Positions 33,229 through 44,295 of a DNA stretch of 64,000 bases are shown here, piece after piece. The notes beneath the pieces were generated by a model. The model was not told the DNA's origin. It searched no databases and was given only the letters and a program-made list of their open reading frames with translations. Source of the stretch: Podospora comata (Eukaryota > Ascomycota > Sordariomycetes > Sordariales > Podosporaceae). The position numbers and the translations under genes were made by a program. Every line of letters starts with the position of its first letter. Positions within the stretch are counted from its first letter, which is position 1. Location: the NCBI GenBank assembly GCA_017354895.1, contig CP071495.1, positions 1,967,001 to 2,031,000 on the forward strand. The letters run 5' to 3'.

Positions 33229-35042
33229 ATGCATTTGAGCCATTGCCATCGTCGACAGGGCCTCAGGCGTTGTGGTGGCTATGGAGCTCCCGCCCCAGCT
33301 CCTACGCCTATCACTGACGAGCAAGCTCAAGAGCTTGCTGGAATCGAAGCCAGGTTAACCGACAGATCCGTTCAGGAAACCTGCACCGTGCGGCAGTCTG
33401 ACCGCGCCAACACTTGGAAAGACAGCGGAGCGGCTGCCTTCCTGTGAGTTCCTACTCTTCCCTGAAATGCCACCCGAAGTTGTCCAACACTTAGCGAAAC
33501 AGAACCGGCTACCTCAAAACCCAAGGCCAAAAGAACTGGCTCCAACGCATGGATGGCAACACTACCGGGTCCTGCAACCAAGAAGGCGTCAGGGACTGCC
33601 GAACCCAAGGAGACAAATGCAAAAACCCCACTCTCACCCTCTGTCCAACATACACTCCCACGGGGTTCTTTTGAACCCGTCGAGCGTCCTCCAACTTTCA
33701 CTCGGCACTGGATAACATGCATGAAGCCCTCCAAGACTCCACCATCCAAAGCTCCTTTCAGATCGGCCAGATGGTTCGGGATTTCGCTTATGAGTCCCTC
33801 AATTCGAATCCGGCCCAGATGTAGGCATGATTCTGGCTATTATCAGCTCCGCCTTTGGAATAATTGGCGGCCTTGCCTCTCCCATAAGGGGTGTAGCCGG
33901 CCTCTTTGGCACCTTTGGCTTAACAGGTGCCAGAGCAGCCAAAGTGGCGACTAAAAAGTCGCCACTTTGGCTGGGTCGACTAACTTGGGAGCGGGAGTGA
34001 CAAACATGGTCGGGGCAGCGCGCCTTGAGGATGAGGAGCCAGATACAGAGTCAGTGACTGTGGGTGTTGCGACTAGGTTGGCTCAGGTCTTTGGGTTCTT
34101 CACAGAGGCAATCGAGGATATGCGTCTTACAATCTTTAACAGTGAGGAGAAGCCCAATGAGAAGAGCTTGACATTTCATGATATTGGGCCGATTGCACCG
34201 TTTGGGGAAAATGAGAACACTAATGGTATTGGGATTGATCTTGATGCTAACCCTGATGTGTTACCGCCTCCCCGGTGGTGCAGTTCTTTGGGGGTGGGAA
34301 GTGGTTGTTGGATGAGGAGGTTGGGCAGACGGAGTTTAACCAGCGGTTTTGGGAGGTTCTTGGTCTTGTTTTAGGTTCCCTTTAGGGCTTTTTCGTAAGT
34401 TTGATTTGCTGACATGCCTATTCCAACAGAAAGTCCCTCATCTCTGGTCTTTTAGAAGATATCAGGGCCTTCATTATGTGCGACTCCTCCAGCGAAGGCC
34501 GAGACCGCTGGTGCAACAAGGCCGGTGCTCTTGATATCGACGGTGAATGCTGGTTCATTCTCTGGGCTGACCCAGAGGATCCATACCTCACCCGTGAGAT
34601 TGAAGATACAGCTATGAACTCGTTTGCTAACTACGATATCAATATTGAACACGTCTACCGCAACGTTATTGCCTGCCAGGATAAGCTGGGTGATGGCCAG
34701 TTTGATGAGTGGAACTCAGTCTTCAACAACATGGGGACTGATTTTCTTCAGACCCCGCCAATGGATGAGAATGGGTATCCTGAATGCTTCTGGGGTTCGT
34801 TACCTGTGTTCAGTGTGACGGATGCCTCGAGGGAGAACGCGCTGGCTGCTTTGGCTGTTGAGGCTGCGACGGATGGGATTTGTGTGTCGACTGCGGTCCC
34901 TGGGCCTTTCAAGAGTGATCCTATCAAGGCGCCGGAGTACCTTGGGGTGAATGACTGTCCTGTGTATCGCTTTCTTTCTTCGCGATGGATGGAACTGACG
35001 ATGGGGTTGAAAATAGTATATCAGCGGCATATGAGAAGGTAA
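33229..35042 (+). pseudogene. Broken gene for a large secreted-type protein
   Basis: Plus-strand blocks in several frames read like one former protein of about 550-600 aa. An N-terminal Cys-containing part has GSCNQEGVRDCRTQGDKC. A Gly/Ala-rich hydrophobic stretch follows, MILAIISSAFGIIGGLASP. Next is an acidic part with SLTFHDIGPIAPFGENEN. The C-terminal block is well preserved at 34476-35042 (DIDGECWFILWADPEDPY, NIEHVYRNVIACQDKLGDG, NAALAVEAATDGI-like). The locus looks broken, with about four or five breaks. The outline recalls an uncharacterised fungal secreted family (I think DUF7872-like, but this is from memory and weak). Which end carried the signal peptide is not clear, so the 5' limit is approximate. 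Confidence 0.6.
33936..33973. repeat. Perfect 17-bp inverted repeat with AAAA loop
   Basis: The left arm is 33936-33952 (CAGCCAAAGTGGCGACT) and the right arm 33957-33973 is its exact reverse complement, with four A residues between them. It is a near-perfect hairpin inside the broken secreted-protein gene. It does not have the T-run of an RNA polymerase III terminator and is too short for a typical MITE. Confidence 0.9.
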
Positions 35043-35881
35043 TAATTTGGGTAGGTCGGTGTTGATCTTTCATGTTCTTCTTCTGCCTCTTGTTTGATTT
35101 TGTATTGGCCTACATTATCCTCTTTCGTTTTTACACCTATTAATGATTCTTTGTCTTCTACACCATGGCTGATCCGAATGCCTGCTGGGAAGACCACGAG
35201 ACGTTGCAAATGACAATAATGGTGTCCAGCCACTCTAACGGGAAGAGCTCGTATAGGGCACTAGCCAAGAGAAATATATGAAGATATCGTCACATTGGAA
35301 GGCCGATCCAAGGGTCTGCAGGGTCTTCCAAGATGTGGACAGACCTGGAAATAGATTCATACTCGAGGGCAGTGCCGCGTGTTCGACGGCGATCTCTCTT
35401 GTTCGTGCCTGCATGTTGCAACCAAGTTTCATAGGTTGGCTGTTGCATGGAGCTTTGTGCATGGCTCGGTCCGGAGAGGGTGGTGGTTCGGCTGTGTGTG
35501 GTGTGGGTGACCAGCAGTGACGTCAGGGGGTATGACACAACACAGCTCGCTCCAAGGACCACAAGCAACAAGACAGCTTGTGAAACGCGCCGACCAGGCG
35601 CTGCACAACGACAAGCGATGCCTGCAAAGCAAGAGAGGATGGTTAAAATTTCCTGTTTTCTGGGCAGGATTGGGTCACAGGTAGAAATAATGATATAAGT
35701 CAGGTTCTCCCCCTTTTGTCCGCTGCAGCTGGACCGTTCCATCTTTCCTGTTCAGTGGTTCAGCAATATACGAAGCTGCGGTGCCAATAAGCATATCACG
35801 ATCAATACAACCTGCTGCAAGCAAGTCAATTTACACAAACATACCTAACCCTTACCCCTATTTTTGATCAACAACGCCGCA
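35043..35881. other. Intergenic, promoter side of SnoaL-like gene
   Basis: No recognisable coding content on either strand. The last 60 bp, ACACAAACATACCTAACCC, is A/C-rich, as in fungal 5' leaders. Confidence 0.4.
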
Positions 35882-36448
35882 ATGCCTACCGTCCTAGGCC
35901 TCACCAACGACCAAAAGGAGAAGCCCAAAATTGGCGCTGCTCAAGCACCCAAGGGCTACCACGATGGCTCTCTCGTCCTTTCAGAGAACAAGAACCAGCG
36001 CCTCGATACCATCTCCAAGCGCAACTATGCCGCCGCCCACGAGATGGAGACTCTTCTTTGGAGAGCCATCTGCGACGACCCAGAGCAGGCCAAGGAGTAC
36101 ATCGCCGATGACTGCGTGATGGTCAACCCTATCTTTCACCCCGATCACTCTTCCAAGCCGGTGAACAAGGAGTCGGAGCCGAGTATCAGCGATCTACTGG
36201 AGAATGCTGGGAAGTTTACTGGATTCCGGTTCCATGACGGAGGCCCGCTTGTGGTCGAGGCGGGGTTGATGGCTGTTTCGACGGTGTACAAGTTGAGTTT
36301 GTACAAGCAGAGCCGGAAGGGAGGCATCAGGGAGATTTCGGCGAGTGGAAGCAGCAGTTGGAGGCAGACTGCGGGAGCGGATTGGGTGTTGGTTGCTTGG
36401 CATGTTGCTTATGCCGAGGATGAGGACGATGAGGATGATGAGGAGTAG
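35882..36448 (+). CDS. NTF2/SnoaL-like small protein
   Basis: One exon, 188 aa from the Met at 35882 (context CGCAATGCC). An in-frame Met six codons upstream is less likely because it sits in the A/C-rich leader. After a 45-residue N-terminal segment, the core reads as an alpha-plus-beta NTF2-like fold: a helix AAHEMETLLWRAICDDPEQA, then EYIADDCVMVNPIF, then helix SDLLENAGKFTGFRF, and strands LMAVSTVYKLSLYK and WRQTAGADWVLVAWHVAYAE. The tail is purely acidic (EDEDDEDDEE). The fold class is common to small lyases, isomerases and non-enzymatic proteins, so the function is open. No targeting signal is seen. Confidence 0.72.
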   Translation: MPTVLGLTNDQKEKPKIGAAQAPKGYHDGSLVLSENKNQRLDTISKRNYAAAHEMETLLWRAICDDPEQAKEYIADDCVMVNPIFHPDHSSKPVNKESEPSISDLLENAGKFTGFRFHDGGPLVVEAGLMAVSTVYKLSLYKQSRKGGIREISASGSSSWRQTAGADWVLVAWHVAYAEDEDDEDDEE

Positions 36449-37340
36449 AGGATGAGTGAGGGTTGAGAGGGTTGTGGGTTTCTTGATTTTTGGTAATTAC
36501 GGTTTCGATGTATTATATGTAATTGTTGTAATTTTGATGAGACTTTGTTGAACCCTACCATGAACGAGAAACATATATGTGGCATTTGAAGAGGCATTTT
36601 ACCGACGGGATGCACAGAGACGCGCAAGATTTTGCCAGCTTGGGTTGTTCAGTGTTGGCTGCCTTGGAGGATGACGAGGCCTTCTCCAACTGCATCAATA
36701 GCCCTGCTCACAGTTCGCCCCCCGCACTTTGGAGCTCCCCGTGGCTGGCGTGGCTTTCTTCAACATCGGGACTGAAGAAGTGGGTGGCTGGAGATGACTT
36801 TCTGAGAGCATTGCAAAAGGCCACCTTCGAATACTTATATGTTGAATAGCGGGATTATACACTCCTGGAGTCTTTTTGCTCTGATTTATACACTCGAGGC
36901 CTGTGATACTGAGCTGAGTGCCCATCGGCGGCGCTGTCACAAGCTCCATCCTTGGCTCAACTCCAATTGCAATGACGCAAGTGGTCGCGACGGTTCTCCC
37001 AGCTCCCCGACGACAAGCTTCCCTCGAACGCTGAGCCCTGCGAACTGGTGTTCAGTTTACTTTATACATCCATCTACAACCGATTCCCTATCGTATATAT
37101 CAATTTTTCTTGCGCACAAGACCATCCATTTGTTGCCACTGCCAACATCGTCTCGCACAACTGAGCGAGGCGCACTTGCTGTGGGACCGGGCTGCCTCTG
37201 GATCCCGACTTATCCGTTGATACCCTTCAAGGCTGTCATTCCCAAAACCACAATATCTTACAGTTCAAGGACACCAAGCGCGTTACTCCCAGTCCGCTCT
37301 CGGAAGTCCAGCCACCATCACCGTTCCATCCACCTCCAAG
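36449..37340. other. Intergenic, 5' region of MINDY gene
   Basis: About 0.9 kb. A 176-codon plus frame (36839-37369) ends inside the next gene in another frame and has no recognisable content. The stretch is treated as promoter and 5' UTR. Confidence 0.4.
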
Positions 37341-40300
37341 ATGGTTTCTCGAAAACCGCTTCCTCCTAATGCGACATTCGACCCCGCCGTACCATCACAT
37401 GCTCGATCGCCAGAACCAAAGCCCGAAGCACAAGAATTCGTATTACCGCCCTTTGAATCCACTGGTGGATTCTGGGACGATACCTCGAACAACATAAACC
37501 AGAATCAAAACACCGACGCTGCACAAGACATGTCGAACTCGCACCAGCCAGGCCAGGCTGCTGGCAACTATGCGGGCTTGGAGGAGGAGAATGTCTGGGC
37601 TAATAATAATAGCTCTTCCAACCTCGATCGAGTCCCGACAGTTTTGAGGCCCGGAAGCAGCCATCGAATGGACAACACTGGATCTCTGGGAAAAGTGGCG
37701 GAGAGGACAGACGCGGGGTTGGATGTCACACGGGTGCCGACCATCCTCAGGCCCGCTGGCGGGCCGTCCAGTCGAGAGACCAACCCATTCAAAAGAAAGA
37801 TGCATAACCAGGATGGATCTGCGAATCCTGTGTCAACATCCTCCACCACTCCTCTCCCAGAATCCCTGACTGGGGCATTTTCAGACCTAGCCGTTGGAGA
37901 TACGACCAAGAACCCGTGGCAACCAGCGCTTAGCGACAACAGCGCACTTGGCCAACGGCCGTCGTATCAGTTACCAGAGCCGTCGCCAGGGATGGAGGAC
38001 GGCTGGAAGGGCTCGGAGCCACCGCGCCCATCGACATCTACGCCACCCAGGCTCTTGTCACTCCCTTCGGAGGAGGGCTCCGCAGGCTGGGAGAACGAAA
38101 GGGACAAGCCCCCCAACATCCAGTTAGGGTTCACAGCGGAGGAGGATGAGGTTCTTGGTGATTCCCACGCCTGGGATGACCTTGGCACTGTCAACAAGGG
38201 GAATGGTACAGCCGCCGTGCCCGCTGTTCCTGATAAAGGCGGTTCAGACGACGAGTGGAATTTGATAGACGTGGATCCTCCTCGCTCTAGTCAGCCCAAT
38301 GTCCAACAAAGTCCCTCTAATTCTAAGCCAAGCCCACCTCGGAGGAGGGATACATGGGAAGACTTTGATGAAGAAAAGGATACTCCCCAGCCGAGCACCT
38401 CACAACAGGTAGCAGCGCCCGTAACGAAAGACCAACCGCCGCCTCAGGGAAAAGCTCCTGAACTTCCTGCAAGGACTGAACTTCCACCACGAACAGAGCT
38501 TCCTCGACGAACATCAAGCGAGCAACCGCCACCACAACCTCCCCGTCCTGTGGACAAGAACGAAACATACCACATCAAGAACATCAACTGGTTTGATATA
38601 ACGGCTGCCAAAAACCCGAGATCGACGCCTATTCTTGTTCAGAATGCCAACGGCCCCTGCCCTCTTGTTGCTCTTGTCAACGCCCTTACACTTACCACGC
38701 CGGCTGATAAGAACACGGCGCTGGTTGATACGCTAAAGACACGAGAACAAGTCAGCCTGGGTTTGCTACTTGATGCTGTGTTCGATGAATTAATGTCCGA
38801 GAGGCGTCTTGATCCAAATGTTCCCCTACCGGATATCTCCCAACTTTACAGCTTCCTCCAGGGACTGCACACTGGCATGAACGTCAATCCTCGGTTTATT
38901 CCAACAGAGTCTATCTTGCAATCTTTCAAGAGGACGTCGCTTACTCACATTCACCCGAGTCAACGCGGCGAGATGTCTATACCTGGAACTTTTGAGCATA
39001 CCAAGGAGATGACACTGTACTCGACCTTTTCGATACCGCTGATTCACGGCTGGCTGCCTCGTCCGGACGATATTGTTTACCAATCCTTTGCGCGGCAGGC
39101 GGCTTCCTATGAAGATGTCCAGAATCTGCTTTTCCGGGAAGAGGAGTTAGACGATAAACTAAGTAGCAGCCACCACCACGAGGGGTTGACCGAAGAGGAG
39201 CAGCAACTGTACCAAGACATTCTTTCGATCAAGTCGTTTTTGCACAGCTCTGCCACGCAGCTTACCAACTTTGGCTTGGAGGTTATCAAGAAGTCGATGA
39301 AGCCAGGATCAGTTGCTATCTTGTTCAGAAACGATCATTTCGCCACTCTGTACCGACATCCTCAGACGCTGGAGCTTCTCACGCTGGTTACCGATGCAGG
39401 ATATGCAGGTCACGCCGAGGTTGTGTGGGAATCTCTCGTCGACACCACCGGCGAAAAGGCCGAGTTCTTTTCAGGAGACTTCCGTGTTGTAGGTGGCGCT
39501 TCACATACTTCATCGACGCCCGCTGCTAGAACTCAAGGGTCTGGCAGCTGGGCTGATGTGGCCTCCAGCTCTGGCAACAGACGAAGCAGAGAACAGGGCC
39601 GTGGTGGCCGAAGCAGTTCTAGTGAGGCCCCAACCTCGCCAACAACCGAACAAGAGGACCGAGACTTTGCCATGGCGCTCCAACTCCAAGAGGAAGAGGA
39701 CAACCGTCATCGTCAAGAGGAAGACCGCCGTCGTAGAGAAGCCAGGTTGTCAGAGCAGTACATTGAACAGCAGGGACGGGCAGCTCAAGCGCATAACAGC
39801 CGTGGTGGGGCCGGCTCAGGCCGAGGAGGCAGCCACGCTGCGTCTCGTAGTACGAGCTCGTTGGGATCCTCGGGTACCGCCAACACCGGCCGTCGTGCCC
39901 CAAGCGGAATCCGCGTCACTTCATCCACTCCTACAGTAGCTTCCTCGAACAACAGTGCTACGCCCAATCGTCCTCGGCCATCCACGCAAACAGTTAGATC
40001 GCTGATTCCGCCTGTTCAGCCGGCGGCCGCGGCGAATAGAGACCCGGAGGCTGGGTTGGATGATGCTCCTCCTAGTTATGAGCAAGCATCTCAACAGGCG
40101 GCGTACGAGCCGCCGACTGGTCACCCGGCACACCCCGCTAGTAGCCCGACCGCGGCGACGTTACAGCCGGCGTCTACTCCCGGGGGAACGCAAAGGCCAA
40201 GTACGGGCGCTTCTCAGCCCTCGCCGAGGGTTAATAATGCCCCTAGAACGGGCGGAAGTGCTGGGGGGAGGGCGCCGAATGGGAGTCATGGGTATCCGGG

Positions 40301-40412
40301 AGCTGGAGGTGCTGGACCGGGGAGGCAAGGGTTGAGACAGGGGGTTCCAGTTGTGCCTGCTAATGGACGGCCTGGGGTGGGAGAGGAGAGGGAGAAGTGT
40401 GTGGTGATGTAG
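37341..40412 (+). CDS. MINDY-family deubiquitinase (MINDY-1/2 type) with CaaX end
   Basis: One exon, 1023 aa. The first 400 residues are a disordered Ser/Pro/Glu-rich lead. The MINDY catalytic domain starts at YHIKNINWFDI. It carries Gln434, then the QNANGPCP motif with nucleophile Cys440, and later His666 in FRNDHFATLY. Known MINDY enzymes prefer long Lys48-linked ubiquitin chains. Behind the domain a charged helix, EDRDFAMALQLQEEEDNRHR, fits the MIU ubiquitin-binding motif that this family carries. The rest of the C-terminus is a Ser/Gly/Pro-rich tail, and the very last residues are CVVM, a CaaX box for prenylation, so the protein may be membrane-attached. MINDY-1/2 proteins are known to have CaaX ends. 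Confidence 0.93.
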   Translation: MVSRKPLPPNATFDPAVPSHARSPEPKPEAQEFVLPPFESTGGFWDDTSNNINQNQNTDAAQDMSNSHQPGQAAGNYAGLEEENVWANNNSSSNLDRVPTVLRPGSSHRMDNTGSLGKVAERTDAGLDVTRVPTILRPAGGPSSRETNPFKRKMHNQDGSANPVSTSSTTPLPESLTGAFSDLAVGDTTKNPWQPALSDNSALGQRPSYQLPEPSPGMEDGWKGSEPPRPSTSTPPRLLSLPSEEGSAGWENERDKPPNIQLGFTAEEDEVLGDSHAWDDLGTVNKGNGTAAVPAVPDKGGSDDEWNLIDVDPPRSSQPNVQQSPSNSKPSPPRRRDTWEDFDEEKDTPQPSTSQQVAAPVTKDQPPPQGKAPELPARTELPPRTELPRRTSSEQPPPQPPRPVDKNETYHIKNINWFDITAAKNPRSTPILVQNANGPCPLVALVNALTLTTPADKNTALVDTLKTREQVSLGLLLDAVFDELMSERRLDPNVPLPDISQLYSFLQGLHTGMNVNPRFIPTESILQSFKRTSLTHIHPSQRGEMSIPGTFEHTKEMTLYSTFSIPLIHGWLPRPDDIVYQSFARQAASYEDVQNLLFREEELDDKLSSSHHHEGLTEEEQQLYQDILSIKSFLHSSATQLTNFGLEVIKKSMKPGSVAILFRNDHFATLYRHPQTLELLTLVTDAGYAGHAEVVWESLVDTTGEKAEFFSGDFRVVGGASHTSSTPAARTQGSGSWADVASSSGNRRSREQGRGGRSSSSEAPTSPTTEQEDRDFAMALQLQEEEDNRHRQEEDRRRREARLSEQYIEQQGRAAQAHNSRGGAGSGRGGSHAASRSTSSLGSSGTANTGRRAPSGIRVTSSTPTVASSNNSATPNRPRPSTQTVRSLIPPVQPAAAANRDPEAGLDDAPPSYEQASQQAAYEPPTGHPAHPASSPTAATLQPASTPGGTQRPSTGASQPSPRVNNAPRTGGSAGGRAPNGSHGYPGAGGAGPGRQGLRQGVPVVPANGRPGVGEEREKCVVM

Positions 40413-41385
40413 AGTGTTTTGTTTCAAGAAGCTGCTTTTCGGCTTTGCTGATGGGCGTGGTATATCGGCTGGGATTTTTGGGATGGGTTCAGATTCATGA
40501 GTTGATAAGTTTTGGCGATGGGTATGGTTATAGGGAGATGAGAGTGGTGATCACAGTACACGAGAAAATACCGAGCTTCATGTGGTGGAGGGTAGATTAT
40601 TGGGGTAATGGAAGGAGTGGACTCGAGGAAGGGACCTTACTATAGTGTATATGACAATGTGGCGCTTTGGATTTTTAGTGGCTCATATGGTAAAGAATAT
40701 TCATCTAGAATTATAAGATGCTGTTTGGTGTTGTCCAATTGTGATGTTTGGAGGTTTGAGGCTGATGAGTGGACACATTAGTTCTGCGTTTTGTGAGTGT
40801 TGGTTGAGATTGTTGAGAAAGAACTGCTGGAGAGTAGCAGGCGAGTAGACAAATCCATCATTTACGACATTTTCATGTAAATGGCCACAACAACCAAGTC
40901 ACACAGAGTACCTGCATGGTTCCGTATGACAAAAACCATCGTGATCTGATGTTGGTGTTGAGATGGGATAATTGCCCGCTGGCCAATCAGAGCAGCGGAA
41001 CCCGATGCTTGCACCCCTGCAGATTCTGGTTGCCGTGGCTGTTGTTGGTGATCAATATTAGGGGAGGTTTTCGCTGACATCATTGGTCGAGACAGGCGTC
41101 TGGTAGCGAGATGCAACTGCCTTTGGGAGCTGCCAAAGAGGGGAACTTGAGTTTAATAGATGATTGCTGTGCCTCTTCTTTTGTGATCCTCCCTCTGATC
41201 TTTTTTTTTGTTTGCTTGATTTAAAGAGGTGCGAAGTGTGGCACAGTAGGAGAGTTACATTGCGGGGAGCTGTCAGCAAAGAAACACCACACCACCGCCC
41301 GTGATATCTTCACCTCACCTTGAGTTCTCACCATTCGACAACACTTTATACGAAACAAACCAGGAAGGAATACAAACCCATCAAA
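40413..41385. other. Intergenic, nothing recognised
   Basis: This includes the 3' flank of the MINDY gene and the 5' flank of the reductase-like gene. There is no coding pattern. Confidence 0.4.
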
Positions 41386-42327
41386 ATGGCCACCTCAACA
41401 TTGGGTCTCATACCAAACTGGTACCCCCCCACCCGCGAAAACTACGACCTCATCCTCTCCTTGTGGAAGTGGTTCCCTGCCGTACGTTTCCCCCCTCCCT
41501 CCCCTCTCCAATCCGCCCCCAACTAACACTTCCAGTTCGCCTCCCTCCAATGGGCAACAACCTGGTACGGCATGGGCAAAACCTCCCTCCCCTCCCCGCT
41601 CAACCTGCCCGGCCGTCTAGCCTGGCTGACAATGGAATCCCCCGGCTTCCTCACCCTCCTCTACACCTTCTTTCGTCTCCCCCCGCAACTTTCCGTCACC
41701 GACCTCCCCTGGCAAAACTCCGTCCTCGCCGGCCTCTTCGTAATCCACTACTCCTACCGCGCCATCCTCTTTCCCCTCCTCCAACCATCCATGGCACCAA
41801 TGCACCTCTCCATCTGGGCCTCGGCCTTCTCCTTCCAAGTCATCAACGGGCTCATGCTCGGGTCCTGGCTAGGCGGGTACGGGCCAACCTCCCAAGAAGA
41901 CTGGAATAACCTCTTGCCGTTTGGAACACTGCAGTTCAGCGTTGGCATCGCGATTTTTTACGTGGGGCTGGCGGCGAATTACTATCATGATGATGAGCTG
42001 AGGGAGATAAGGAGGAGGGAGAACCATCGTCAGGATAGGCTGGTTAAAGAAGGCAGGGTGAAGAGGGGGGATGTGAGCAGGCATTATGAGGTTCCCAAGG
42101 CGGGCTTGTTCAAGTACATGTTGTATCCGCATTACTTTGTCGAGTGGGTCGAGTGGTTTGGGTATTGGACTGCGGCGGGGTACGGGTGTGTGCCGGCGAG
42201 GTGCTTCTTGTTCAATGAGGTTGCGTCGATGTTGCCCAGAGCGGTGAGGGGGAAGGCCTGGTATGTTGAGAAATTCGGGGAGGAGAAGGTGGGGAAGAAG
42301 TGGGCGGTTATTCCGGGGGTTTGGTAG
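41386..42327 (+). CDS. Steroid 5-alpha-reductase-like membrane protein
   Basis: Two exons, 41386-41481 and 41536-42327, with a 54-nt intron (GTACGT...CAG) in phase 0, encode 295 aa. The start codon has the context CAAAATGGCC. Five to six hydrophobic spans are seen, including FLTLLYTFFRLPP and LAGLFVIHYSYRAILFPLL. The C-terminal signature region of the steroid 5-alpha-reductase/DUF1295 superfamily is present: NYYHDDELREIRR, then YEVPKAGLFKYMLYPHYFVEWVEWFGYW, with the NADPH-binding tyrosine/histidine pattern. The final residues AVIPGVW lie where family members usually read IPFIY. An NADPH-dependent reduction of a sterol or enoyl lipid in the ER is expected, but the substrate is not determined. 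The broad family fit is good. Confidence 0.82.
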
Positions 42328-42608
42328 GATCAGGAAGGGAAAGGGGGAGAGGAGGTAAGATGGGCGTGAGGGAGGGGGTAGTGGCCAGAGAAAGGAGGAT
42401 AATGGTTTGGTCGACGAGCTGGAGTTGAGCTTGGTCCAGAGAATAAGCACACGATGACTTTCACGAGATATGCCATGACATATATCGCGAGGTCAGTGAC
42501 AACGACGACGTGAATAACCATATCTTGTCATCTATCGGAGTGCCTCCCCGACCATCAAGCAAATATATCCTGCTAGCAATGCTCCAAAACACCCCTTTTT
42601 AGACTCCT
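42328..42608. other. Convergent intergenic region
   Basis: 280 bp between two converging genes. No feature beyond expected 3' UTRs is seen. Confidence 0.4.
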
Positions 42609-43790
42609 TTAAATACCCGTAGCCTCCCGATAGAAACTCAAACTCCGACTAGCACCCGCCGCGCAAAACCTCTCTCCTTTACCCATCCCAGGCCCAAGCG
42701 CACGTTCGGTCGGTGGCAGCCAGCGTATACACCACAAAACCTTGTCCGTCTCGCTGTGCGTAGCCACACAAGCCCCCCTTGCGACATCCCAGACCTTGAC
42801 CTTGCCATCCAGCTGCCCACTGAGGAGGTAGTCTCCCGTATCGTTCCAGTCGAGTGATGTGATCCACGACGGCCTGTTGCCCGGCGCGCTCAAGTTCGCG
42901 ACGTGCTCTCCATGCTCCATGTCATAGAGAGCGATGATACCGGCGTTGCCGGCAGCAGCCAGCCTCTTGCAGCCGGGTGAGAAGGCTACGGTTCGTACCG
43001 GTTTGGCGAGACCTATCCCTCTGTCAGCTTTTGTCCCTCAAAACAAAGTGAAAGATAAACCCACCAGAAAGCGAATAAACCATCCTCCCCGCATCATTAT
43101 TAAAGACATACACCCCCCCATTCTCATGCCCCGACGCCGTCAACCTCCCATCCCTACTCAAATCCACCGCCATCGCAAAACTGCCCCCTCCCCCGGCAGC
43201 TCCTCTCCCACCCCCGGTCTCGTATGTCTGTATCTTCTCCTTCGCTGTCAAGTCCCAGACGTGGATTCTCCCATCACTAGTGGTGCACGCCAAAAAGTTC
43301 TCGTCAGCGCTCAGCGCAATCGCCCAGACGTCCCCCTTGCCGTTGTCGGAAACGGTTGGGATCTCCCATTGGAGTTCGTATTCTTTTCTATCGGGGTTCA
43401 ACCGCCAGATCTTGACATCGCCGCCGAAGCCGACCGAGGCAAAGATGTTGCCTGTTTGGGGGCCGCGGGCGGTGGTGAGGTGGTGGCAGCCGAGTTTGTG
43501 GGCGTTGGGGATGGTTTGGGCGAGGGGGTAGGTTGGGGCGGTGGTGTCGTGGATGCGGAGGGAGGAGGAGCCTGAGGAGGAGATGAGGCTTGAGGGGGTA
43601 GGTGCGAGGGAGAAGATGTCGGCCGGGTGGGCTGTGAGGGGAACTGGTGTTAGCTATCAACGAAGATGGCGGGGCGAATTGCGATTGCTCGCCTACCTTG
43701 GTCGACCGTGTGGGCGGTAAGATATTGTTTAGACTGGAGAGTATGTTAGTACGTGATTGACAAACAAGCACGACACGAGAGACATACCAT
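42609..43790 (-). CDS. ski8: Ski8/Rec14-type WD40 protein
   Basis: Four coding exons on the minus strand: 43790-43788 (just the ATG), 43733-43697, 43631-43065 and 43012-42609. They give 336 aa. Introns are 54, 65 and 52 nt. The product starts MSKQYLTAHTVDQAHPADIF. WD40 repeats follow, with the GH...WD pattern as in GDVWAIALSADENFLACTTSDG, then DGRIHVWDLTAKEK and DGKVKVWDVARG, and it ends with RSLSFYREATGI. The C-terminal order, SWITSLDWNDTGDYLLSG then ATHSETDKVLWCIRWLP, is characteristic of Ski8. Ski8 is a subunit of the Ski complex that feeds mRNA to the cytoplasmic exosome, and it also acts in meiotic double-strand-break formation in fungi. The start codon falls exactly at an exon end. Confidence 0.88.
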
Positions 43791-44295
43791 TGTCACCTAT
43801 CCATGAAATCATGCGATTTTGAGAAAGGGTTTTGTTGGAGAGATCAAGAATGGGATCCGATGCGACTTGCTGGCGGTTGAGCAGCTGCCCTGGGAAGGTT
43901 TATGGTGGGGTAGCTGTTCTTGGAGACGTCACTGCGGCAGGCAGTGAGTGGGCTGGACGGATGCAGCATATAAATCTAGAAATCCACATTGGACTACTAC
44001 TAGTGATTTTTGGAGTATTCACTTTGAATATGCTATTTTGGTTTGTTTCATTTTCCAGGGCAGTTGTCGATAGCCACCCTTATAGGCACAAGAGCCCCTT
44101 TAGAATACACGTGCGTGCTGTTGCTCATCACAGCACTACACTCTGTTAAGTACAGACATATACATGTACGTCCAGGACATTCTCTCCACGTCCTGTCCAC
44201 AAGCTTGAAGAGTTGGTATTTCCTACGCCTGACAACTTCAACACTGACCCCTGACCTCAGCCCAACAGCACCTCCTCCCGTTCTTATTCAGCCAT
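43791..44295. other. Intergenic between ski8 and mitochondrial ribosomal gene
   Basis: About 500 bp. It includes the 5' region of ski8 and the 3' flank of the L32 gene, both read on the minus strand. Nothing else is recognised. Confidence 0.4.
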
